From Coix lacryma-jobi var. lacryma-jobi (taxonomy: Eukaryota > Streptophyta > Magnoliopsida > Poales > Poaceae), in contig CM019826.1 of the NCBI GenBank assembly GCA_009763385.1, positions 96,146,848 through 96,210,847 on the forward strand: a stretch of 64,000 nt of DNA, read 5' to 3'. Numbering within the stretch: position 1 is the stretch's first letter; each line of letters opens with the position of its first letter. Positions 1-11,732 of this stretch are shown in pieces. The notes beneath the pieces are model-generated. The model saw only the letters and a list, made by a program, of their open reading frames with translations, made no database searches and had not been told where the DNA came from. Both the position numbers and the translations under genes were made by a program.

Positions 1-2002
1 TACCACAAATTATACAAGAAAACAACATTTAATCATTTTAATTGCTACTTCCAAAATATTTCATAGAACAACCTCATATTACATTTTTCCCAGAAACTAT
101 TCATCAACACAAACCTAACAGAACAAGAATCACATTTTTCTGAGCAATACATAGTTCATTATGCATTTAACAAGATTTCAGCCTAAACATAAATTAAATA
201 CAACTGCACATAAATTTATCACAAACTGGACATATCATATTTTCCATGCATAGAACTCATCAAAACAAACTTAACAAAACTTATTTCACCTTTTTAGCAT
301 CTACAGAACTCAAGATATGAATTAAACAAACTACAAAAGCATTTCTGAAAACTATTTAAACAAAACCCTGAAAACCCTTTTCGGCCTAAACTGCTACACG
401 CACCCACACTACTGCACCCAAGCCACTGAACAGCGGGCCCCCGAGTCAACCCGGCCCCACCTGTCACACACACTGAACAGGGGAGGTCGTTGACCGTGGC
501 GAAGCTCACCGACGGCGACCCCTCCAACGAAACCACCACCACCATTCTACTCCTCTCCTTCTTCCGCACCGATCTATGCTACCCACCGGCCCGGCATTGC
601 GACGGACGAAGCTCGCCATCGAAAATGGCGGACACGGCGGCGCGGCTTTGGTACGCCGGCCGACTCCGGCCACCCCGAGGCCAGCCAACCCCCGATTTCT
701 ACTCCGGTGACCCTCACAACCCTAACCCGAGGCTCAGAAGCCAGGGTTCATGCTCCGAGCACCCGAGACCACGGCCATGCCACTCCGGCGACCATGGCGA
801 GCGGCGGACGGCGGCGTACCGCAGTCACCAAACCCTAATTGGCTAAACAGACTCCCCCTTCTACTTCCGCGGACCTCACTTACCCTAGAACGGGGGCTAG
901 GACAACACGAAACCCACGGGAAGGAGGTCGGCCATGGCGAACCGAGCTCGGCGGTCATGGCGGCCATGGCGGGAGCTCGTCCCGCGGCTCGCCTAGGGCT
1001 TTCTACGGGGCGCTAAGGACAGCAAGAGGTGCGGGGGCTCACGGCGAAGCTTTGTGGGTGGTCGGGCTTGCGGTGAGGCGGCGGGACGGCGGTCAACGGC
1101 GGCGAGCGCTCTGTTTTCCCCCCTTTTCCGCCTGAGCGCCGGCGAGAGCAGAGAGGAGGCAAAGTGGAGGGATTGAGGCGGCTCTGGCTGCGCGAGGGCG
1201 AGCTAGCGGCCTTGTGCTCGCCACGCCGCGCGCGGGTGCTGGCTCGGCCGGCCGCGGCACGCCACGCGGCCGAAGATGCCTGGCGCGGTCGGCCACTGAA
1301 CTTGCCGATTCAAACTGAATCGGGCGATTCGGTTAAGCCCTGGCCGACTGACAACCGAAATTCAAACGCGATTAACTCACTAATTACTCGATGAAATGAT
1401 ACACCGTTTGCTCCTTTGGTTAGAGCTATATGCCGGCAACAACTTTGGTTATAGGATCAAGCTTTGGTTCGGCCTAGATTTTGCTCAAGAAGGCTCCAAA
1501 GATCGCTAGACGAAACTATTTCGACAGTTTAAAGACTTAGGAAATTTTCCAAGTCTTAAATCTCCCATTTCTGCCTTGTGGGTCCTAAAACACCTTGTTA
1601 AACCCATTTTCATGACTTGGTCCTAAAACAACTTTTGTTCTACTCTAAAATCTACACACTTTTGGTTAAGGGCCCACAACCATGCAAAGCTTTTATCAAG
1701 GAGGTCTTAGTTAGTCAAACAAAAGGACTCCTAGGGCTCTATTAAGGCATCTAGGGTTAGAGGCTTGGTTAGCCAAAGTGACCAACATAAACCTAGCTTC
1801 ATTTTGACTCCTCAACAAAGTTAAGCTACTTAGGAACTCAACCACTCCAAAAATAAGTCAAACAAGCATCACACCATGCACAACAGTAAAAACTATCACA
1901 TGAAATGACACTTTACAAAAAGAATAAAACAAGTGATGATGCTTTATGCTCATGAGATGTCAAGTTATGCATTTAGGGTTGATTAACACCAGGGGTGTTA
2001 TA
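1..2002 (-). repeat. Element A 3' LTR (partial, cut by window start)
   Basis: This stretch matches about 58523-60515 closely along its full length, including an AT-rich part and a GC-rich block near 480-1300. A sample of the first 120 bases shows about four differences. It is the 5' half of the minus-strand 3' LTR. Its inner end reads GGGTGTTATA on the plus strand where the other copy reads GGGTGTTACA, so its terminal TG has become TA. Open frames in the GC-rich block occur on both strands in both copies and look incidental. Confidence 0.9.
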
Positions 2003-2020
2003 GCCCTCCCCTCCTTAAAG
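2003..2020 (-). other. Element A polypurine tract
   Basis: On the minus strand this reads as a purine-rich run with AAGGAGGGGAGGG directly upstream of the 3' LTR. That is the expected primer for plus-strand DNA synthesis. Confidence 0.75.
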
Positions 2021-2037
2021 GAATCTCGTCCCGAGAT

Positions 2038-2343
2038 TTAAGTTACTAACCAGTCTTTATAAAATTGTGGATACACCTCTTTCAAATAGTCTTTCGTTTC
2101 CCAGGTGGCATCTCGATCATCTTGCTCACTCCAAGATACCTTGTATTGCTTTACTTTTCTTCCACGAGTTACTCTCTCCTTTTCATCAAGCACCTGGCAC
2201 GGCTCCACTGAGTAGGTGAGATCGGATTGCAGCTTGATATTGGCCAGTTGTACTTCTTCTTCACGTACTCGAAGACATTTCTTTAACTGCTACACATGGA
2301 ATACAGGCAATATAGCCTTTAAATGTTCCGGCAGCTGTAGCTG
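2038..2343 (-). pseudogene. Element A integrase C-terminus with chromodomain
   Basis: The minus-strand frame continues the A integrase from the far side of element B. It reads QLQLPEHLKAILPVFHV, an in-frame TAG, then QLKKCLRV, and later VLDEKERVTRGRKVKQYKVS followed by W, ATWE and YPQFYKDW, ending at a TAA at 2038-2040. The pattern (VLD, R-x-V-x-QY-x-V-x-W, ATWE, terminal PxF) is that of a retrotransposon chromodomain, a module that in chromoviruses steers integration to methylated histone tails. The first cage aromatic of HP1-type chromodomains is not evident, as in many plant chromovirus chromodomains. The TAG replaces a residue that is normally serine in relatives. Confidence 0.8.
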
Positions 2344-2348
2344 ATAAG
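2344..2348. other. Target-site duplication of element B, left copy (ATAAG)
   Basis: ATAAG lies immediately before the TGTTGG start of the B LTR and is repeated at 10314-10318 right after the CCTTCA end. Removing B plus one copy rejoins the A integrase frame (GEVAY to QLQLP). Confidence 0.95.
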
Positions 2349-3667
2349 TGTTGGAAATATGCCCTAGAGGTAATCATAGAGATGATGATATTTCTTTTGT
2401 ATCCATGATTTATTATATGTTTATTGAATATCCATTAAAGACAACTTGTATTGATTGGCAATTATGTGAATTGTCTATGAAACTCTTTTACTTGTATGGT
2501 TATTCGATAGTTGTCCCTGATCGGAGTTCATGTGAGGACACACATGAATATTAGATCAGCACATGTATTAGTTGATGACTATGTTTCACAAGTCATAGAC
2601 ATGGAGATGTCAAACTAATAATGTGGGCACATGTATGACATGGGGCTGGACTAACCCAACATGAGATGTTCTTATTATCTCTTTACACATCATGTACGTT
2701 ATGTCCTTAGACCTGAGATTGTGGTATGTACTCGAGATATGAATAGACTTACTTAGGGACTATCAAACACTACTTCGTAATAGAGTAGTTATAAAGATAG
2801 TCTTCGGGTTTGTCAGGAAGTATGTTGTGAGACATAGATGATCAAGATGAGATTTGCCCCTCTCCATGCAAGAGAGAGATATCACTGGACCACTCAAATG
2901 ATTGGATCATAAAATGCATGGTCGTGCTTAGGTTAAGTGTTAACCTATGAGTTGGACCAAATATTGTGAGGCAAGGGAATTACGTATATGTGATCGTGGT
3001 GGTTCGTCAGATATGATCTTTGCGTATACATAGGAGTTGACACGTCTTGCTAGAGGCCGCTGTCAACTATCGGGCGAGTAGGAGTACTCGGGCCGTGTCT
3101 ATGTGTGCGTGAACCCATAGGGTCGCACGCTTAAGGGGCTGGAAGCCTGATTCGAGTTGGACTCGAGTCAGACCGGGATTACGGTTTGCTAATGGGCCTC
3201 CAGGTCGGTGGGCTCATTAGGGGCGCCTATATAAAGAGGGGTGGGGCGACCAGGGTTGTGCCCACGTCAATTGTTGACAGCCGTCGCCCACCCCACGCCC
3301 GCGCCTATTGCTCCTCACAGACCTAGCAGTCTGGAGGCGTGACGCTTCCTCCCTGTATGTGTGGGATACCTTAGAGGTGCTGCATCTGGAGCACAAGGAT
3401 GAACCGCACATGGAGACGTGAAGGTCGGACATGAACATCTACACGACATCGCTGTGACACGCACGTCTACACCAAGACGTCTTCCGCTGCACCTGCGCGT
3501 CTAGTGGTAATCCCGTGATCTATAACTAGCAGTAGTTCCTGGTTTATGGGGTCGAAAATTATTGCGTTCGGCTAACTCAGCAGGAGCGTTCGGCTAATGT
3601 AGCGGAACCGTTTTCGGCTAGCGTAGCGTTTTGCGTTCGGCTAAAGTAGCATCCTCATAACCCTTCA
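2349..3667 (+). repeat. Element B 5' LTR
   Basis: Starts TGTTGGAAATATGCC and ends CATAACCCTTCA, nearly identical to 8987-10313. A TATA box (TATATAAA) lies at 3228-3235, so U3 is roughly 2349-3260. The last 100 bp contain four degenerate copies of a TTCGGCTAA...GTAGC motif. Short ORFs here are incidental. Confidence 0.95.
3228..3235 (+). promoter_or_regulatory. TATA box of element B 5' LTR
   Basis: TATATAAA followed by a GC-rich stretch, repeated as TATATAAA at 9866-9873 in the other LTR. It is positioned as the core promoter of the element's genomic RNA. Confidence 0.7.
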
Positions 3668-3668
3668 G

Positions 3669-3684
3669 TGGTATCGGAGCCAGG
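3669..3684 (+). other. Element B primer-binding site
   Basis: TGGTATCGGAGCCAGG starts one base after the 5' LTR. It resembles the initiator-methionine tRNA primer site (TGGTATCAGAGC) of plant copia elements, with one change in the core. Confidence 0.85.
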
Positions 3685-5011
3685 TTCTGCCTCGTTATGG
3701 ATTCGGTTGTGTGCATATAGAGATATGCGTGGTTGTAGATCAGTTTCTGATCATGATTCGTGATCTTGCCGTATTGGTCATGTAACGATCTACTCCTACC
3801 GGTCGGATTTCCGCCATTGGAGTTATGTGATACATGTAAATCCAATCATGGCAAGATAGAGATCAATCAGATTGATCGAATCGAATCTAGGTCAAGAGCC
3901 GGGTGCATAAGATGTACCACGACATCTGCAAAAGAGCGTTGTTCGGTAAAACGGCCGTAACTTTTGCATACGACCTCGGATTGAGATGATCTTTAAAAGA
4001 AAATCGATCTACAAAAAATTTTACATCCGATTTTCACCGACCCTTGCCGGTTTCGTCAAATTTAGATTTGCAAAATAAGGCTGGGAAAATTATGTTTTCT
4101 GCGATTCAAGATTAGACGTCGGGAACGTTTAACTCTGTTTTGCCGGGGTTGATGACTGGTATAGCCCTTATGTGTATGTGATGCATGTATGTAATTGTTT
4201 CATGACTTGCATGTCGTGATTATGACAATATGGCTGGAGCCACATATATATTGTCCATTTGATGTAATGGCCTGCGTGCCAAAATTATGATGATCCTACA
4301 CGCGACTATGTAATTACTTCATTAATTACGCTAGTTGTAGCTAGTCGGTGGATTCATCGTTGGAGGATGGCGTGCATGTACCATGTGGATGGAGATCATC
4401 ATGGTGAACAGATTGACGGAGATGGAGATCTCCAAAGAAACACTGGGCTATACCAAGTCATATCTGTGTTGATGCTATTCCCTTATTATGTTCTACTTTC
4501 ACGTATTATTCATGTTTATTGTCTACATGCGGTAGTAAAAGTGTAGAACGATCCCTCACTAATGTTCAAGTCATATGCTTCCCCAAACCTTGCACTGTCA
4601 TATGTCTTGTACAATCGGTGGTGCGCCTATGAAATTAGGGTGTCACTGATTTTCCTTGACCAGGCAGGTTCGTATCGGATACTTACTGCAGAAGGGTTGG
4701 TTGCTTGAACAAGGTCATCCTAACGGTTAGGGACCTTGAAGCATAAGGAGTTTAGCACGCATAGAGATGCTGGCCAACAATAAGAGTCATATGTGATATG
4801 ATTAGCAAAGAGTTGCTTACCGATCTACCATGTCCACTAGCGGTGATGCTAAAGCTCACTAGTAGACTTGTTAGTTTGGGTCTTGAATCACTAAAATTCA
4901 ATAGAGGGATATTGATCTTAGTGGGAGTAGATTTTATTAATGATTTAATATCATTTACTCTGTCTTGGATACATTGTCTTAGTATTTTGCATTTACTTTT
5001 GTTGTAGATCA
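3685..5011 (+). other. Element B untranslated leader
   Basis: About 1.3 kb between primer site and gag start. It is AT-rich with only short incidental frames. No conserved motif was recognised. Confidence 0.6.
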
Positions 5012-5272
5012 ATGGCACCTAGCAATCCACCATTTACTTTACAATCAATCCTTGAGAAAGATAAATTGAATGGAACAAACTATGCGGATTGGATCCGCAA
5101 CCTAAGAATTGTTCTCAGGGCTGAGAAAAAGGAAGATATTCTAGACACCCCACTACCAGAGGAACCTGCTGATAATGCACCTGCTACTGAGAAAACCGCT
5201 TACAAGAAAGCATGTGATGCTGATCTTGAAGTGGGTTGCCTGATGCTTGCTAGCATGGAACCAGATCTGTAG
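5012..5272 (+). pseudogene. Element B gag, N-terminal part
   Basis: The frame begins MAPSNPPFTLQSILEKDKL and has the copia Gag pattern LNGTNYADWIRNLRIVLRA. It is the RNA-binding, particle-forming protein of the element and acts in the cytoplasm. It ends at a TAG after MEPDL; the next codons (MQFHNNHTAYDMIVAL) are the direct Gag continuation in the same frame, so this is a premature stop, probably from CAG. The start was chosen because this ATG is the first in a long frame and begins a typical Gag N-terminus. Confidence 0.85.
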
Positions 5273-6730
5273 ATGCAGTTTCATAATAATCATACAGCCT
5301 ACGATATGATCGTAGCGCTAGATGAGATGTTCCAGACTCAAGCTAGAACTGAAAGGTTCAATGTTTCTAAGTCTCATGCTGAGACTAAGTTAGCAGAGGG
5401 TGCAGCAGTTGGACCACATGTGATCAAGATGGTTGGTTACACTCAGAGGTTGGAGAAGCTAGGCTTCCCAATTGGTCCAGAACTGGCTACTGACTTCATC
5501 CTCTCTTCTCTCCCACCTAGCTATGGGAACTTCATCTCGAACTACCATATGCATGGTGCGGAGAGGGGCTTGAATGAGTTGTGTGGCATGCTTAAGACAG
5601 CAGAGGCAGACATCAAGAAAGGTGCTGGCAGCAGCCATGTGATGGCGATCCAAAACAAGCCTAACTTTAAAAGGAAAGGCAACTTTTGGAAGAATAGGAA
5701 GGGCAAGGGCAAGGCCAAAGATGTGATCTCTAAGCCAAACCCTCCTGCGCCTGACGCTGCTGGACCAACTGCTGATTCTGAGTGCTTCCACTGTACGGGG
5801 AAAGGTCACTGGAAAAGAAACTGCAAGGTGTACTTAGCATCCTTGATGAAGGATGGCGGTGGTAAAGGTACTCCCGCTGCTCATACACTTGTTGTTTATA
5901 TTACAGATATTTTCCTCGCTAACTCTTATATTAATTCTTGGGTATTTGATACCGGCTCGGTTGCTCATATTTGCAATACGATGCAGGGAATGATAAGAGG
6001 TAGAAGCGTTGGAAAAGGGGAGGTTGATTTCCGCGTGGGCAATAATGCAAGAGTTGCTGCGTTGAACGTCAGGACGATGCAACTACACCTCCCATCAGGA
6101 TTTATTTTGGAGTTGAATAATTGTTATTTTGTTCCAAGTTTAAGTCGAAACATTGTGTCACCTTCATGTTTGATGAAGGATGGCTATTCATTTGCGAGTA
6201 ATGACAATGGTTGTGTAATCTCTAAGAATGATATGTTTGTGGCTTTTGCATCCATTGTGAATGGGTTGTTTATTTTAAATCTTGATGATGCACCAATGTC
6301 TATCTGTAATATAACTGCTAAAAGGCCTCGGCTTAATGAGTTAAGCCCTACCTATATGTGGCATTCTCGTTTGGGTCATATAAGTGAGAATCGCATGAAG
6401 AGACTCCATGGTGATGGATTTCTAACTTCGTTTGATTTTGAATCATACGAGACATGTGAGGCTTGTTTGCTGGGCAAAATGACCAAGTCACCTTTCACAG
6501 GTTTTCCTGAGAGGGCGACTGACTTGTTGGAACTTGTACATACTGATGTATGTGGACCATTGAGTACGACAGCTAGAGGCGGATTTCAATACTTCATAAC
6601 CTTCACTGATGATTTTAGCAGATATAGCTATGTCTATCTGATGAAGCATAAGTCTGAGACATTTGAAAAGTTCAAAGAATTTCAGAATGAGGTAGAGAAT
6701 CAACGTGGCAAGAAAATTAAGGCCTTGTGA
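5273..6730 (+). pseudogene. Element B gag C-terminus, protease and first half of integrase
   Basis: Domains in order: the rest of Gag; a CCHC zinc knuckle CFHCTGKGHWKRNC at about 5783-5824; an aspartic protease with active-site DTG (WVFDTGSVAHICN) near 5941-5980; the pre-integrase HHCC zinc domain (WHSRLGH near 6359, CEAC near 6452); and the start of the integrase core with its first aspartate in HTDVCGPL near 6541. A TGA at 6728-6730 stops the frame where relatives have arginine before SDRGGEY, consistent with CGA to TGA. The frame continues directly after the stop. Confidence 0.88.
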
Positions 6731-8284
6731 TCAGATCGTGGAGGCGAATATTTGAGCCACGAGTTTAGCAATCATCTTAAGAGTTGTGGAATTGTTCCAC
6801 AGCTTATGCCACCTGGAACGCCTCAGCGAAACGGCGTGTCCGAGCGACGTAATCGAACTTTGTTAGACATGGTTCGGTCTATGATGAGCCAGTCGGACCT
6901 TCCTTTATCATTTTGGGGATACGGTCTAGAAACAGCCGCTTTCACATTAAATAGGGTACCATCTAAGTCCGTAGTTAAGACACCATATGAGATGTGGACT
7001 GGTAAGAGTCTCAGTTTGTCTTTTCTAAAGATTTGGGGTTGTGAAGTGTATGTCAAACGACTTATATCAGATAAACTAACACCCAAATCGGACAAGTGCT
7101 TTTTCGTGGGATACCCAAAGGAAACTTTAGGGTATTACTTCTACAACCGAACAGAGGGCAAAGTGTTTGTCGCTCGAAACGGTGTTTTCTTAGAGAAAGA
7201 GTTTCTCAAAAGAGACAAGAGAGGGCAGAAGGTGTATCTTGAAGAAGTTCAAGATGAGCCAACAGGGATTGACTCCACGAGTGATGTTAATGTAGCAGAA
7301 CAAGTTGAGCTACCTGTGGCAACAGACACCCCGCCCCAACCACGAAGGTCGGCAAGAATCCATGAGTTGCGTGGGGATGTGTTATTGTTAGACGATGACG
7401 AACCTGCAACTTTTGTCGAGGCAATGATGGACCCTGATTCCGAGAAATGGCATAGTGCCATGAGATCCGAGATAAATTCCATGGGAGCTAATCAAGTTTG
7501 GAACTTGGTTGACCCGCCTGATGGGGTAAGACCCATAGAGTGCAAATGGATCTATAAAAAGAAAAAGGATATGGATGGAAACGTCCAAGTTTATAAAGCT
7601 CGACTTGTCGCAAAAGGTTTTTGGCAAGTTCAAGGAGTTGACTACGACAAGACTTTCTCGCCGGTAGCGATGCTTAAATCTATCCGGATCATTCTAGCAA
7701 TTGCTGCCTATTATGACTATGAAATATGGCAGATGGATGTTAAAACAGCCTTTCTAAATGGAAATTTGGAAGAGGACGTGTATATGATACAACCCGAAGG
7801 TTTTGTTGATCCTAGCAATGCTGGAAAAATATGCAAGCTTAAGAAATCTATTTATGGATTAAAGCAAGCATCTCGGAGTTGGAATATTCGTTTTGATGAG
7901 GTGGTCAAAGGGTTTGGCTTCCGTCAAAGTGAAGAAGAACCTTGTGTTTACAAGAAGGAAAGTGGGAGCGTTGTTGTGTTTCTAATCTTGTATGTAGATG
8001 ACATACTGTTGATTGGGAATGACATTCCGATGTTGCAAACCGTAAAGACTTCACTGAATAATAGTTTTTCTATGAAGGATTTAGGAGAAGCAACATATAT
8101 TCTAGGCATTAAGATCTATAGAGATAGGTCAAAGAGGCTAATAGGATTAAGCCAAGAAACGTACATTGACAAGGTGTTGAAGCGGTTCAACATGGAACAT
8201 TCCAAGAAAGGGTTCTTGCCTATGTCACATGGCATGCGCTTTAGCGAGAAACAGTGTCCTTCGACAACTGATGAGCGAGAGTAA
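6731..8284 (+). pseudogene. Element B integrase C-half and reverse transcriptase
   Basis: After the TGA the frame continues SDRGGEY (second catalytic aspartate) and GTPQRNGVSERRNRTLLD (catalytic glutamate), then the copia reverse transcriptase: WIYKKKKDMDGNVQVYKARL, ETWQMDVKTAFLNG-type motif at about 7725 (EIWQMDVKTAFLNGNLEEDV), SIYGLKQAS and the active-site YVDD at about 7991-8002. It ends at a TAA at 8282-8284 because of a small deletion; the product continues in another frame that overlaps from 8229. Catalytic residues are present, so the breaks alone inactivate it. Confidence 0.88.
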
Positions 8285-8966
8285 GGTTCCATATGCTTCG
8301 GCTATTGGTTCCATCATGTATGCCATGATATGTACGCGCCCAGATGTCTCGTATGCTCTAAGTGTTGCGAGCAGATATCAAGCTAATCCAGGTGAGAGTC
8401 ACTGGACACTTGCTAAAAACATCCTTAAGTACTTGAGAAGGACTAAAGATGTGTTCCTAATCTATGGAGGTAAGGAGGAGCTCGTTGTAAATGGTTACAC
8501 CGATGCTAGCTTCCAAACTGACACAGATGATTCACAATCTCAATCAGGTTTTGTGTTCACAATAAATGGTGGTGCAGTCAGTTGGAAAAGTTCCAAGCAG
8601 GAGACCGTGTCTGATTCTATAGCAGAAGCCGAGTACATTGCAGCTAGTGGAGCTGCAAAGGAAGGTGTTTGGATGAGGAGGTTCCTCATTGATCTTGGTG
8701 TGTTTCCAAATGCGTCTAGCCCAATGTCTCTACATTGTGATAGCAATGGGGCGATCGCGCAGGCTAAGGAGCCAAGGAATCACCAGAAGAACAAACATGT
8801 ATTGCGGAAATTTCACCTCATTCGAGACTTCATTAAAAGAGATGAAATTAAGATGTGCAAAATACATACGGATTTGAATATAGCAGATCCGTTGACAAAG
8901 GCTCTTCCACAGCCTAAGCATGAGGCGCATGTGAGGTCTATGGGTATTAGATATCTAAAAGATTAA
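8285..8966 (+). pseudogene. Element B reverse transcriptase end and RNase H
   Basis: In the shifted frame the protein resumes at SKVPYASAIGSIMYAM and carries the copia RNase H: GYTDASFQTDTDDSQSQSG, SWKSSKQETVSDSIAEAEYI, LHCDSNGAIAQAK and the terminal HTDLNIADPLTKALPQPKH. This enzyme degrades the RNA strand during reverse transcription. The frame ends at 8966, 20 bp before the 3' LTR. The frameshift near 8270-8285 separates it from the RT. Confidence 0.88.
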
Positions 8967-8973
8967 CTCTAGT

Positions 8974-8986
8974 GCAAGTGGGAAAC
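8974..8986 (+). other. Element B polypurine tract
   Basis: GCAAGTGGGAAAC lies immediately before the TGTTGG start of the 3' LTR, the usual position and composition for a copia plus-strand primer. Confidence 0.75.
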
Positions 8987-10313
8987 TGTTGGAAATATGC
9001 CCTAGAGGTAATCATAGAGATGATGATATTTCTTTTGTATCCATGATTTATTATATGTTCATTGAATATCCATTAAAGACAACTTGTATTGATTGGCAAT
9101 TATGTGAATTGTCTGTAAAACTCTTTTACTTGTATGGTTATTCGATAGTTGTCCCTGATCGGAGTTCATGTGAGGACACACATGAATATTAGATCAGCAC
9201 ATGTATTAGTTGATGACTATGTTTCACAAGTCATAGACGTGGAGATGTCAAACTAATAATGTGGGCACATGTATGACATGGGGCTGGACTGACCCAACAT
9301 GAGATGTTCTTATTATCTCTTTACACATCATGTACGTTATGTCCTTAGACCTGAGATTGTGGTATGTACTCGAGATATGAATAGACTTACTTAGGGACTA
9401 TCAAACACTACTTCGTAATAGAGTAGTTATAAAGATAGTCTTCAGGTTTGTCAGGAAGTATGCTATGAGACATAGACGATCAAGATGGGATTTGCCCCTC
9501 TCCATGCAAGAGAGAGATATCACTGGACCACTCAAATGATTGGATCATAAAATGCATGGCCGTGCTTAGGTTAAGTGTTAACCTATGAGTTGGACCAAAT
9601 ATTGTGAGGCAAGGGAATTACGTATATGTGATCGTGGTGGTTCGTCAGATATGATCTTTGCGTATACATAGGAGTTGACACGTCTTGCTAAAGGCCGCTG
9701 TCAACTATCGGGCGAGTAGGAGTACTCGGGCCGTGTCTATGTGTGCGTGAACCCATAGGGTCGCACGCTTAAGAGGCTGGAAGCCTGATTCGAGTTGGAC
9801 TCGAGTCAGACCGGGATTAGGGTTTGCTAATGGGCCTCCAGGTCGGTGGGCTCATTAGGGACACCTATATAAAGAGGGGTGGGGCGACCAGGGTTGTGCC
9901 CACGTCAATTGTTGACAGCCGTCGCCCACCCCACGCCCGCGCCTATTGCTCCTCGCAGACCTAGCAGTCTGGAGGCGTGACGCTTCCTCCCTGTACGTGT
10001 GGGATACCTCGGAGGTGCTGCATCTGGAGCACAAGGACGAACCGCACGTGGAGACGTGAAGGTCGGACGTGAACATCTACACGACATCGCTGTACGCGCA
10101 CGTCTACACCAAGACGTCTTCCGCTGCAACTGCGCGTCTAGTGGTAATCCCGTGATCTATAACTAGCAGTAGTTCCTGGTTTATGGGGTCGAAAATTATT
10201 GCGTTCGGCTAACTCAGCAGGAGCGTTCGGCTAATGTAGCGGAACCGTCTTTTGGCTAGCGTAGCGTTTTGTTTTCGGCTATTCGGCTAAAGTAGCATCC
10301 TCATAACCCTTCA
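8987..10313 (+). repeat. Element B 3' LTR
   Basis: Second copy of 2349-3667, starting TGTTGGAAATATGCC and ending CATAACCCTTCA. It is 8 bp longer because of small indels near the end, including an extra TTCGGCTA-like unit near 10275. TATA box at 9866-9873. Confidence 0.95.
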
Positions 10314-10318
10314 ATAAG
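10314..10318. other. Target-site duplication of element B, right copy (ATAAG)
   Basis: Matches ATAAG at 2344-2348. After it the element A integrase frame continues on the minus strand. Confidence 0.95.
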
Positions 10319-11141
10319 CTACCTCTCCCCTCCTTTCCACAATCCTATATGGCCCCACAAATCTTGGCACCAGCTTTCTTTTTACTCCAAAGCGTCTGAC
10401 ACCTTTCATGGGTGACACTTTCAGATAAACATAGTCGCCTTCGTTGAATTCAAGCGGTTTTCTCCTCTTGTCTGCATAGCTCTTTTGTCGAGACTGTGCA
10501 GCTGCCATATGTTGTTGAATTGTTCTAACTTGTTCTTCTGCTTCGTTAACGAAATCAATTCCGTAATATTGACGTTCTCCTGGTTCAACCCAATTCACCG
10601 GTGTCCTGCACCTTCTACCATAGAGGGCTTCAAAAGGTGTCATTTGTCTGCTTTCTTGGTAACTATTGTTGTATGCAAATTCTGCTAAAGGTAACCATTT
10701 CTCCCAAGATCCTTTTGCTGAAATCACACAGGCTCTCAACATGTCCTCCAAGACTTGGTTCACTCTTTCTGTTTGCCCTGAGGTTTGGGGATGATAGGCA
10801 GAACTACGGATTAGCTTTGTGCCTAGTTCCTTTTGCAGTTTCTCCCTAAATGGTGCAGTAAACTGCGATCCACGATCGAAAACTATGACCTTGGGTATAC
10901 CATGTAGTCGAACAATTTGATTGATGTAAATCTCTGCATAGTCCGGTGCTCGATAACTAGTTTTAACTGGTATAAAATGAGCAGTCTTGGTGAGACGATC
11001 AACTATCAACCAAATTGAATCATTTCCCCTTTGGGTGGTTGGCAAACCGGTGATGAAATCCATACTCACTTCTTCCCATTTCCACTCGGGTATTGGTAAC
11101 GGTTGCAGCATTCCGGTGGGCTTCAGGTGAATAGCTTTTAC
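10319..11141 (-). pseudogene. Element A integrase catalytic core
   Basis: The minus-strand frame begins after a TGA (near 11140) and reads MLQPLPIPEWKWEEVSMDFI, the entry to the gypsy integrase core. The catalytic triad is visible: aspartate in SMDFITGLP, aspartate in VFDRGSQFT and glutamate in SGQTERVNQVLEDML. It ends in the GPY/F region (VGPYRIVERRGEVAY), where element B cuts it. The protein joins element DNA to the chromosome. The upstream TGA stands where relatives have arginine (CGA to TGA). Confidence 0.9.
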
Positions 11142-11732
11142 TCAACAACACGTGTCGCATCTGGCTACATATGCGGCAATTTCTTTCTTCATTTTGGTCC
11201 ACCAAAATCTTGGACACAAATCTTGATACATCTTAGTGCTTCCAGGATGAATGGATAACTTGGACAAATGAGCTTCATCCATGATCCGATTTTTGAGCTC
11301 TCTGTTCTTGGGTACTACTAAGCGCTTGTCAAACCATAAAACTCCCTTATCGTTAATCCGAAAATGTTTTACTGGTTCAGTTGTGGTTTTTAGCCTTTCC
11401 TTAATATGATAAATTCCCTTGTCTGTTTTCTGCCCTTCAAGAATCTGGTCAACTAGGTTGCCTTGCAGCCTGATGTTGTGCAAAATTACAGGGTGTACGA
11501 GACTAAACTCATCTTCTGGTCGTAACCTCAAGTTGTTGCAATCTGATTTCCGGCTCAAAGCATCGGCAACCACATTTGCCTTTCTTGGGTGATAATGTAT
11601 CTGCAGATTGTAATCCTTGATTAGTTCAAGCCATCTTCTTTGCCTCATATTTAGTTCAGGTTGAGTAAAGATATACTTGAGACTCTTGTGATCAGTGTAC
11701 ATATTACAAACGTTGCCAAGTAAATAATGTCT
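11142..11732 (-). pseudogene. Element A RNase H end and integrase zinc-binding domain
   Basis: After a TAG near 11733 the frame continues RHYLLGNVCNMYTDHKSLKY (end of gypsy RNase H), a connecting tether, and the HHCC zinc domain (DEAHLSKLSIHPGSTKMYQD, then C-x2-C in ARCDTCC). The TAG stands where relatives have tryptophan. A TGA follows the second cysteine pair. Both stops are in frame, so the original reading frame was continuous. Confidence 0.88.

Larger units (their letters stand above)
2349..10313 (+). mobile_element. Element B: Ty1/copia retrotransposon (Tnt1/Tork-like)
   Basis: A complete copy of 7965 bp with LTRs at 2349-3667 and 8987-10313, an initiator-Met type primer site, one long gag-pol frame in the order gag, protease, integrase, RT, RNase H (the copia order), a polypurine tract and an ATAAG TSD. 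The LTRs differ by eye at about 25-30 substitutions in 1.3 kb (roughly 2%), suggesting an insertion younger than about a million years at usual grass rates. Two in-frame stops and one frameshift break the polyprotein. The exact family was not determined. Confidence 0.95.

Noticed and set aside
490..846. A 118-codon ORF in the GC-rich block of the A LTR, also at 59008-59364
   Set aside because: It is open in both LTR copies, but the copies are recent duplicates. Frames are open on both strands in this GC-rich block and no domain is visible.
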